Source: an uncultured Pelagibacteraceae bacterium (lineage in GTDB: Bacteria > Pseudomonadota > Alphaproteobacteria > Pelagibacterales > Pelagibacteraceae). From it: a stretch of 64,000 nt of DNA. The DNA is taken from the NCBI GenBank assembly GCA_902583345.1, contig CACHVT010000003.1:28342-92341 (forward strand), written 5' to 3'. Under the pieces are notes generated by a model. The model worked only from the letters and a program-made list of their open reading frames with translations. It did no database searches and was not told the DNA's origin. Below, one piece after another: positions 57,916 to 64,000 of this stretch. Made by a program: the position numbers and the translations under genes. Position 1 is the first letter of the stretch, and every line of letters begins with the position of its first letter.

Positions 57916-57937
57916 CAATTAGTTCTTTCTTTAATAT

Positions 57938-58309
57938 TTACTTAAGTTCTACTTTTGCGCCTGCTGCTTCTAATTTAGCTTTAATCTCCTCAGCTTCTTT
58001 CTTATTAACACCAGACTTAACTTCCTTAGGAGCTCCTTCTACTAAATCTTTAGCTTCCTTTAATCCTAACGAAGTCACAGCTCTTATTTCTTTAATTACA
58101 TTAATTTTTTTATCACCTGCTGCTGCAAGCATTATTGTAAATTCACTCTTTTCCTCAGCGGGTTCTGCTCCGCCTGCTGCTGCTGGTGCGGCCGCAACAG
58201 CTGCTGCTGCCGTAACGCCCCATTTTTCCTCAAGTTGTTTTGAAAGTTCAGCTGCTTCTACTACAGTTAAACTCGATAAATCATCTATAATTTTATTTAG
58301 ATCTGCCAT
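57938..58309 (-). CDS. rplL: 50S ribosomal protein L7/L12
   Basis: [29 protein letters not shown]...[27 protein letters not shown]. Confidence 0.98.
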   Translation of the reverse strand: MADLNKIIDDLSSLTVVEAAELSKQLEEKWGVTAAAAVAAAPAAAGGAEPAEEKSEFTIMLAAAGDKKINVIKEIRAVTSLGLKEAKDLVEGAPKEVKSGVNKKEAEEIKAKLEAAGAKVELK

Positions 58310-58333
58310 AATATTTTGTATTTTTTGTAGGGT

Positions 58334-58843
58334 TTATTTTTTACTTTTTTCGAGCGCTAAAATAGCGATTTTTGAAGCAGGTGCAAGTAAAATACTTGCG
58401 ATCTTTTGAGCCGGAGACCTCAAGATTCCTACTATTTTAGCCCTAGCTTCTTCAAGCGTTGGTAGTGTTGCTACATTTTTAACTCCATCAAGGTCTAAAA
58501 TATCCGTTCCCATGATTCCGCCTAAAATTTTTAGATTTTCATTTTCTTTTGAAAATTTGGTTAAAATTTTGGCAGAAGTTATTGCGTCTTTTGAAAATGC
58601 AACTGCAGTTGGTCCTGTGAATAAATTGGAAAGATCTTTGCACTTTGATTTTTCAAGCGCTAATTTTGTAATTCGGTTTTTCGTAATTTTAAATATAATT
58701 CCATGTTCTCTCATTCTTTTTCTTAGTTCGTCCAATTGCTTGACAGTTAATCCTTGATAGTGAGTAACCAAAACAGCTTCGGAGTTTTGAAACTTATCTA
58801 TCATTTCTTTAATATAAGTTTGTTTTTTTTCTTTATTCATCAT
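58334..58843 (-). CDS. rplJ: 50S ribosomal protein L10
   Basis: AVLVTHYQGLTVKQLDELRKRMREHGIIFKITKNRI...FTGPTAVAFSKD. Confidence 0.96.
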   Translation of the reverse strand: MMNKEKKQTYIKEMIDKFQNSEAVLVTHYQGLTVKQLDELRKRMREHGIIFKITKNRITKLALEKSKCKDLSNLFTGPTAVAFSKDAITSAKILTKFSKENENLKILGGIMGTDILDLDGVKNVATLPTLEEARAKIVGILRSPAQKIASILLAPASKIAILALEKSKK

Positions 58844-58845
58844 AT

Positions 58846-59535
58846 TTAAATATTTTTTGGTAGTTTAAGTTTATAAGAAACACCCATTGAAGATGTTATA
58901 AAAATATTTTTGATCAAATCACCTTTAATAGTATTACTTGATTTTTCTTTTTCTAAAACCTCAAGTATAGAATTATAATTTTTTATAAGCTTTTCATCAT
59001 CAAATGTTTTTTTACCAATACTTAAACCTATATTTCCATCTTTATCGCTCTTAATTTCAACTTGTCCAGATTTCGCGTCTTTGACAGCTTTTATTATATC
59101 ATCAGTAACTGATCCAAGCTTTGGATTGGGCATTAATCCTTTAGGGCCCAAAATTTTACCTAGTTTTGATAGTTTTACCATCATTAATGGTGTAGATATA
59201 AGTTTATCAAAATTTAATTCCCCATTTTTTATTTTTTCAATAAAATCTTCACCTCCAACTATATCTGCACCAGCACCTTTTGCATCTTTTGATTTTGCAT
59301 CTTCACAAACTACTGCAACTTTAATCTTTTTTCCACTGCCTGCAGGTAGATTAACTATTGTTCTTAAATTAATTTCCGATTTTTTCTGTTTATGATTAAT
59401 TTGAAGATTTATATCTATTGACTCGTCAAATTTTGTAGTACAATTTTTTTTAACTTCGGATAAAACATTTTCTATTGTTTTAGCTTGCAGTTTTGATGTT
59501 TCAGATGGAAGTTTATTAAATCTTTTTGAAGACAT
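58846..59535 (-). CDS. rplA: 50S ribosomal protein L1
   Basis: LGKILGPKGLMPNPKLGSVTDDI...VEIKSDKDGNIGLSIGKKTFDDEKL. Confidence 0.97.
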   Translation of the reverse strand: MSSKRFNKLPSETSKLQAKTIENVLSEVKKNCTTKFDESIDINLQINHKQKKSEINLRTIVNLPAGSGKKIKVAVVCEDAKSKDAKGAGADIVGGEDFIEKIKNGELNFDKLISTPLMMVKLSKLGKILGPKGLMPNPKLGSVTDDIIKAVKDAKSGQVEIKSDKDGNIGLSIGKKTFDDEKLIKNYNSILEVLEKEKSSNTIKGDLIKNIFITSSMGVSYKLKLPKNI

Positions 59536-59963
59536 TATTCTTTTACCTCAATTCCCATTGATCGTGCTGATCCTGCGATTATTTTCACTGCTTCCTCCAA
59601 ATCATGAGCATTTAAATCAGCCATCTTTTTTTTTGCTATTTCCTCAGCTTGTTTTTTTGTAATTGAAGCAACTATTTGTCTGCCTGGTTCTTGTGAACCA
59701 CCTTTTAGTTTAGCTGCCTCTTTAATAAAATGAGATGCTGGTGGTGACTTAATAATAAAATCAAACTTTTTATCTTTATATACCGTTATTATAACTGGCA
59801 CTGGTTTACCCATAAAATCTTTTGTTTTGTCATTAAATGCTTTGCAAAATTCCATAATATTTATTCCTCTCTGTCCAAGAGCAGGACCAACTGGAGGAGC
59901 TGGATTAGCTTGACCTCCTTTTATTTGTAACTTCACATATCCAGAAATTTCTTTTTTTGCCAT
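59535..59963 (-). CDS. rplK: 50S ribosomal protein L11
   Basis: [38 protein letters not shown]. Confidence 0.98.
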   Translation of the reverse strand: MAKKEISGYVKLQIKGGQANPAPPVGPALGQRGINIMEFCKAFNDKTKDFMGKPVPVIITVYKDKKFDFIIKSPPASHFIKEAAKLKGGSQEPGRQIVASITKKQAEEIAKKKMADLNAHDLEEAVKIIAGSARSMGIEVKE

Positions 59964-60493
59964 TAGCTTATTTTCTCCACTTGATTATATTCTAAATCTA
60001 CTGGCGTAGGTCTACCAAATATAGATACTGAAACTTTTAATCTAGATTTTTCTTCATCAATTCCTTCGACCATTCCACTAAATGAAGCAAAAGGTCCATC
60101 AATTACTTGTACCTTTTCACCTATACTATATTCTATACCAGATTTAGGTTGTGCAACGCCATCTTTAATTTGACCTAAAATTTTCTCTATTTCTTTGTCA
60201 GATACAGGCACAGGTACTCCTTTAGATCCTAAAAAACCACTCACTCTTTTAATATTTTTAATCATATGGTAAATATTATTATCCATCTCGCTTTTAATCA
60301 AAACATATCCTGGAAAATACTTTTTTTTTCTTTGTACTCTTTTTCCTCTCTTAACCTCTGTTACATCATGGGTAGGAACGATAATTTCCTCAATTTTATC
60401 AGAAATTTTAGCCTTATCCGCCTCCTCTTTTATTAAGTTTGCAACTTTATTTTCAAAGCTAGAATGTGACTGAACTATATACCAATTTTTCAT
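59963..60493 (-). CDS. nusG: Transcription termination/antitermination protein NusG
   Basis: [20 protein letters not shown]...[12 protein letters not shown]...[22 protein letters not shown] (KOW). Confidence 0.97.
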   Translation of the reverse strand: MKNWYIVQSHSSFENKVANLIKEEADKAKISDKIEEIIVPTHDVTEVKRGKRVQRKKKYFPGYVLIKSEMDNNIYHMIKNIKRVSGFLGSKGVPVPVSDKEIEKILGQIKDGVAQPKSGIEYSIGEKVQVIDGPFASFSGMVEGIDEEKSRLKVSVSIFGRPTPVDLEYNQVEKIS

Positions 60494-60684
60494 TAAAAAC
60501 TTACCTTAAGTAGCAATTCTAGAAGAAATTTTAAAAACTGATCTAAAAGTAAAAAAAACAATGAGGCTACTATTGCCATCGCAACTACCATCAAAGTTCC
60601 TTGTAAAGTTTCTTTTCCAGTTGGCCATGTAACCTTAAAGGCTTCTTGTTTTACCTCTTGAATAAATTTTAAAGGGTTTCTCAT
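60493..60684 (-). CDS. secE: Protein translocase subunit SecE
   Basis: NPLKFIQEVKQEAFKVTWPTGKETLQGTLMVVAMAIVASLFFLLLDQFLK; next to nusG. Confidence 0.95.
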   Translation of the reverse strand: MRNPLKFIQEVKQEAFKVTWPTGKETLQGTLMVVAMAIVASLFFLLLDQFLKFLLELLLKVSF

Positions 60685-60698
60685 AATTTTATATCACT

Positions 60699-60774
60699 TG
60701 GCAGGAGCGGAGGGACTCGAACCCTCAGCCTCCGGTTTTGGAGACCGGCGCTCTACCAATTGAGCTACACTCCT
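60699..60774 (-). tRNA. tRNA-Trp(CCA)
   Basis: AGGAGTGTAGCTCAATTGGTAGAGCGCCGGTCTCCAAAACCGG...GGTTCGAGTCCCTCCGCTCCTGCCA; anticodon CCA, encoded 3' CCA. Confidence 0.96.
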
Positions 60775-60778
60775 AAGT

Positions 60779-61969
60779 TTATTTAATAATCTTAGTTACT
60801 ACTCCAGCTCCTACTGTTCTACCACCTTCACGAATTGCAAAATTTAATTTTTCGCTCATTGCAATTGGTGTAATTAATTTAACAGTAAATTTAGCATCGT
60901 CTCCGGGCATCACCATTTCGGTTCCTGAGGGAAGCGCAACTTCACCAGTTACATCAGTAGTTCTAAAATAAAACTGAGGTCGATATTTCGTAAAAAAGGG
61001 AGTGTGTCTACCACCTTCCTCTTTTTTTAGAACATACGCCTGTGCTTCAAACTCAGTATGCGGTGTTACAGATCCAGGTTTTGCTAAAACTTGACCTCTT
61101 TCAACATCTGTTCTCTCTACACCTCTTAGAAGTGCTCCAATATTATCTCCAGCTTCACCACTATCCAAAAGTTTTCTAAACATTTCAACACCTGTACAAA
61201 CCGATTTTTTAGTATCTCTAATTCCTACTATTTCTATTTCTTCACCAGTTTTTACTACACCTTGCTCAACTCTTCCAGTAACCACTGTACCTCTACCAGA
61301 AATAGAGAATACATCCTCCACTGGCATCAAAAAAGGTTTATCTTTTGGTCTATCTGGTTGTGGAATGTGTTCATCCACTGCTTTCATTAATTCCATTATT
61401 GCATTTTTACCAGTTGCTTCATCTTTTCCATCAACTGCGTTTAAAGCAGAACCTTTAATTATTGGAGTTTTATCTCCAGGAAATTTATATGATGTTAAAA
61501 GTTCTCTGATTTCCTCTTCAACTAAATCAATAAGTTCCTTGTCTTGAACTTGATCAACTTTATTTAAAAATACTACAATCGCTGGAACACCCACTTGTCG
61601 TGCTAAAAGAATATGCTCTCTAGTTTGAGGCATAGGACCATCAGCAGCGTTAACTACCAATATTGCTCCATCCATCTGAGCCGCTCCAGTAATCATATTT
61701 TTTACATAATCGGCGTGACCTGGACAATCTACATGTGCGTAGTGTCTTTTTTCTGTTTCGTACTCAACATGAGCAGTTGAAATTGTAATTCCTCTTTCTT
61801 TTTCTTCAGGAGCTTTATCAATTTGATCATAAGCAACAAACTTTGCTCCTCCAGCTTCAGCTAAAACTTTTGTGATTGCTGCGGTCAAAGTTGTTTTACC
61901 ATGGTCCACGTGACCGATTGTACCTATGTTACAATGCGGTTTATTTCTTACAAATTTTTCTTTCGACAT
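60779..61969 (-). CDS. tuf: Elongation factor Tu
   Basis: [25 protein letters not shown]...[26 protein letters not shown]. Confidence 0.99.
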   Translation of the reverse strand: MSKEKFVRNKPHCNIGTIGHVDHGKTTLTAAITKVLAEAGGAKFVAYDQIDKAPEEKERGITISTAHVEYETEKRHYAHVDCPGHADYVKNMITGAAQMDGAILVVNAADGPMPQTREHILLARQVGVPAIVVFLNKVDQVQDKELIDLVEEEIRELLTSYKFPGDKTPIIKGSALNAVDGKDEATGKNAIMELMKAVDEHIPQPDRPKDKPFLMPVEDVFSISGRGTVVTGRVEQGVVKTGEEIEIVGIRDTKKSVCTGVEMFRKLLDSGEAGDNIGALLRGVERTDVERGQVLAKPGSVTPHTEFEAQAYVLKKEEGGRHTPFFTKYRPQFYFRTTDVTGEVALPSGTEMVMPGDDAKFTVKLITPIAMSEKLNFAIREGGRTVGAGVVTKIIK

Positions 61970-62006
61970 TACTTTTTAACCTCAATTATATTTAACATTT
62001 AATTTT

Positions 62007-62080
62007 TGGAGCGGGTAAAGGGAATCGAACCCTTACATCCAGCTTGGAAGGCTAGCGTTCTACCATTGAACTACACCCGC
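62007..62080 (-). tRNA. tRNA-Gly(UCC)
   Basis: GCGGGTGTAGTTCAATGGTAGAACGCTAGCCTTCCAAGCT...GGTTCGATTCCCTTTACCCGCTCCA; anticodon TCC. Confidence 0.95.
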
Positions 62081-62125
62081 AACACCCAAGAGTTTCACTC
62101 CATTGTTATTAAAAATTTTACTGAA

Positions 62126-62211
62126 TGGTGGAGGGGGAAAGATTCGAACTTTCGAAGACCGAAGTCAACGGGTTTACAGCCCGCCCCATTTGACCGCTCT
62201 GGAACCCCTCC
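62126..62211 (-). tRNA. tRNA-Tyr(GUA)
   Basis: GGAGGGGTTCCAGAGCGGTCAAATGGGGCGGGCTGTAAACCCG... long variable arm ...CCCCTCCACCA; anticodon GTA. Confidence 0.95.
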
Positions 62212-62260
62212 TTTATGGGGAAGTGTCCCCTAGTTCAATAAAGCTTCAAACAACAAGCGT

Positions 62261-62288
62261 TTTATATATTTTTATTATGCAATTGCAA
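62261..62288 (-). promoter_or_regulatory. Candidate promoter for the tRNA-Tyr/tRNA-Gly/tuf block
   Basis: Minus strand TTGCAA (62288-62283), 16-nt spacer, TATAAA (62266-62261), upstream of tRNA-Tyr. Confidence 0.5.
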
Positions 62289-62341
62289 TATGAGATTTAC
62301 TGGGAAAATACGAGAAAATACGTATAAAATTGATATTTGTA

Positions 62342-63088
62342 ATGAATAAATCATCATTTTTTATAGTTGGTCAACATGCTGTTATAGAAGCTCTTAAAAA
62401 CCCTGAAAGAAAGGTTTTGAGAGTATTTTTAACCGAAGAAAGTAAAAAAAATATTCATAGAGAGAATCCAACAAAAAATATCTTACAAAATGTGAAAGTC
62501 TTTTTTAAAACAAAAAAAGAATTAGACAATTATACAACAAAAGAACAAATATCACATCAAGGATATATTGCAGAAGTAGAGGAGTTGTATCAGCCTCAAT
62601 TAAAGGAATATATTAAAAATAAAAATGATTTAACTTTAGTTTGTCTAGATGAAGTAACAGACTCAAGAAATATTGGTTCAATAATTAGAAGTGCTGCATC
62701 ATTTCAAATTGATGGTTTAATTGTAAAAGAAAGACATTTTCCAAACAAGAGTAAACTAATGTATAAATCAGCGAGTGGTGCTATTGAATATATAAACATT
62801 TTTAAAGTTTCAAATATAAATTCTACTTTAAAGAATCTAAGAGAAAAAAATTTTTGGATTTATGGATTTGATACAAGAGCAAAAAAAAAATTTACAGATG
62901 TTGAATGGAGAGGAAATAATATACTTCTTTTTGGTTCTGAGGGTTTTGGGATGAGAAAACATACATCTAAATATGCTGATTATTTTGTTAAAATAGATAT
63001 GAGTGAAAATGTCGAGAGCTTAAATATCTCTAATTGTGCAGCTATTGTATTCCATCATTTAAGAAGTATAAAAAAAAATCTTGATTAG
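62342..63088 (+). CDS. rlmB: 23S rRNA (guanosine-2'-O-)-methyltransferase RlmB (TrmH/SpoU family)
   Basis: FFIVGQHAVIEALKNPERKV...LDEVTDSRNIGSIIRSAASFQIDGLIV...LFGSEGFGMRKH...SLNISNCAAIVFHH. Confidence 0.93.
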   Translation: MNKSSFFIVGQHAVIEALKNPERKVLRVFLTEESKKNIHRENPTKNILQNVKVFFKTKKELDNYTTKEQISHQGYIAEVEELYQPQLKEYIKNKNDLTLVCLDEVTDSRNIGSIIRSAASFQIDGLIVKERHFPNKSKLMYKSASGAIEYINIFKVSNINSTLKNLREKNFWIYGFDTRAKKKFTDVEWRGNNILLFGSEGFGMRKHTSKYADYFVKIDMSENVESLNISNCAAIVFHHLRSIKKNLD

Positions 63089-63117
63089 TCTTTAAATAAT
63101 TTATAAAAGCTCACAAT

Positions 63118-63193
63118 GCCCTTGTAGCTCAGTTGGTAGAGCAATTGATTTGTAATCAATAGGTCCGCGGTTCGAATCCGTGCGGGGGCACCA
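63118..63193 (+). tRNA. tRNA-Thr(UGU)
   Basis: GCCCTTGTAGCTCAGTTGGTAGAGCAATTGATTTGTAATCAATAGGTCCGCGGTTCGAATCCGTGCGGGGGCACCA; 76 nt, anticodon TGT, encoded CCA. Confidence 0.96.
63140..63193 (+). repeat. Putative attL core: 3' 54 nt of tRNA-Thr, direct repeat of 63794-63847
   Basis: 54-nt direct repeat, one mismatch (C at 63165 versus T at 63819), ending exactly at CCA in both copies. Confidence 0.85.
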
Positions 63194-63250
63194 CTTCACT
63201 TACTTTTTGATCAAAATAATTTATGCAAAGACTATTCTTACGACAATAAG

Positions 63251-63275
63251 TGTTGTCAGATTGTTGTCAGATTTA
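63251..63275 (+). repeat. Inner direct repeat, left copy (candidate arm-type site pair)
   Basis: TGTTGTCAGATTGTTGTCAGATTTA; two TGTTGTCAGAT units phased by 11 nt; matches 63724-63748 with 2 mismatches. Confidence 0.7.
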
Positions 63276-63294
63276 TTTGTGACTTAAAAATTAT

Positions 63295-63708
63295 TTACTG
63301 TAAAGCTTTAGCATATCTTTCACAACCGCCCCTGTTACCTTCCCAGTAATTGCTAATAATCTTATCTTGATCATCTACTTCAATTGTTATTCTACAATTA
63401 TAATTATAAGTTGTTGGAACCCAAATGGTTGAGGATCCACTATATGTTCCAGAGCTTGTTCCACTTGTAACTGTACCTGAAGTATTAGATGTAGTTGGCA
63501 TTGACATAGTTACTGTATTACTCGTATCCCAAACATATAACTTTCTTCCCGCTATATTCTGTTGTGCAGTTGGAAATCCAATTCTATCTATTAAAGTGTT
63601 TAAAGATAAACCTTGGTGTTTATCGAGACCATTTTGAAGTTCGGTAAAAGTTGCAAAACAAGATGGTAAAAATAGAATTGTTGTAAGTAATAATACAATT
63701 TTTTTCAT
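63295..63708 (-). CDS. Small predicted lipoprotein of unknown function (element cargo)
   Basis: MKKIVLLLTTILFLPSCFATF...: signal peptide with lipobox-like LPSC; mature part has a Ser/Thr/Gly-rich stretch and two further Cys. Confidence 0.75.
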   Translation of the reverse strand: MKKIVLLLTTILFLPSCFATFTELQNGLDKHQGLSLNTLIDRIGFPTAQQNIAGRKLYVWDTSNTVTMSMPTTSNTSGTVTSGTSSGTYSGSSTIWVPTTYNYNCRITIEVDDQDKIISNYWEGNRGGCERYAKALQ

Positions 63709-63723
63709 AAATTAGATTAGCAC

Positions 63724-63748
63724 TGTTGTCAGATTGTCGTCAAATTTA
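63724..63748 (+). repeat. Inner direct repeat, right copy (candidate arm-type site pair)
   Basis: TGTTGTCAGATTGTCGTCAAATTTA; same orientation and same 11-nt phasing as 63251-63275. Confidence 0.7.
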
Positions 63749-63793
63749 ATTTAAATATAATTATTATTGCAAACAAGTGTTTATTTAAACTTT

Positions 63794-63847
63794 AGCAATT
63801 GATTTGTAATCAATAGGTTCGCGGTTCGAATCCGTGCGGGGGCACCA
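63794..63847 (+). repeat. Putative attR core: tRNA-Thr 3' fragment
   Basis: AGCAATTGATTTGTAATCAATAGGTTCGCGGTTCGAATCCGTGCGGGGGCACCA; no 5' half (acceptor 5' strand, most of the D-arm) precedes it. Confidence 0.85.
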
Positions 63848-63900
63848 TCATTCAACAAAATCAACACTAATTATTTTTGCTAAATCCATATTAAGTAATT

Positions 63901-63939
63901 TGGTAGCAATAAGTGTTAACATAGTGCTACCACTTTTTT
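63901..63939 (+). terminator. Candidate intrinsic terminator or regulatory hairpin
   Basis: TGGTAGCA-N16-TGCTACCA (8-bp perfect stem) followed by ACTTTTTTA; 16-nt loop is long for a terminator. Confidence 0.4.
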
Positions 63940-64000
63940 AGATCAATCAAGTGGTCATTTAATTTTAACACCAACTTGGCATTTCAAAAACAGTTCCTCC

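Larger units (their letters stand above)
63194..63847. mobile_element. Putative minimal tRNA-Thr-integrated element (654 bp including the distal core copy), without an encoded integrase
   Basis: Flanked by the 54-bp tRNA 3'-end repeats; contains one ORF and nested 25-bp direct repeats near each end. Confidence 0.65.

Noticed and set aside
62211-62235. GGGGA-AGTG-TCCCC inverted repeat as a terminator
   Set aside because: No T-run on either strand; it lies in the leader immediately upstream of tRNA-Tyr, so a terminator call is unsupported.
62006-62327. ORFs 62006..62233 (+) and 62103..62327 (+), including MERVKGIEPLHPAWKASVLPLNYTR
   Set aside because: They are antisense translations across tRNA-Gly and tRNA-Tyr; this peptide pattern is a classic spurious ORF from tRNA genes.
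63425-63637. Plus-strand ORF opposite the lipoprotein gene as an alternative cargo gene
   Set aside because: No signal peptide, domain or upstream start context; the minus-strand ORF has a convincing lipoprotein signal.
63794-63847. Second functional tRNA-Thr gene at the right end
   Set aside because: Only the 3' 54 nt are present; the preceding bases (TTATTTAAACTTT) cannot form the acceptor and D-arm, so this is a fragment.

Overview
AT-rich, densely packed bacterial chromosome segment. Gene content and streamlining look like an alphaproteobacterium of the SAR11/Pelagibacterales type (inference from protein motifs and synteny; no database search was run). It contains lepB(partial)-acpS-pdxJ-pyrE-RSH-folK-smpB-dapA; a lytic transglycosylase; two glycosyltransferases beside tRNA-Ser(GCU); soxBDAG; a MATE transporter; trhO; gatCAB; ruvX; pyrB and a dihydroorotase homologue; plsY-topA-ridA; ugd-galU; panC; mgtE; lipB; an RluC/D-type pseudouridine synthase; and a roughly 29 kb single-strand block holding the alpha, spc, S10, str, rpoBC, rplKAJL, nusG-secE and tuf genes with tRNA-Trp, -Gly and -Tyr; then rlmB and tRNA-Thr(UGU). 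The most notable accessory signal is at the right end. A 54-bp copy of the 3' part of tRNA-Thr (1 mismatch) recurs 654 bp downstream. The two copies bracket a roughly 600-bp segment with a single lipoprotein-like ORF and a nested pair of 25-bp direct repeats, each made of two 11-bp-phased TGTTGTCAGAT-like units. This resembles attL/attR plus integrase arm-type sites of a minimal element that encodes no integrase. Other notable points: the dihydroorotase homologue next to pyrB has lost the HxH metal motif (probable non-catalytic PyrC'/PyrX type); the RSH protein appears to lack the region between TGS and ACT; rpmD (L30) is missing from its usual site; and convergent gene pairs have no room for terminators.
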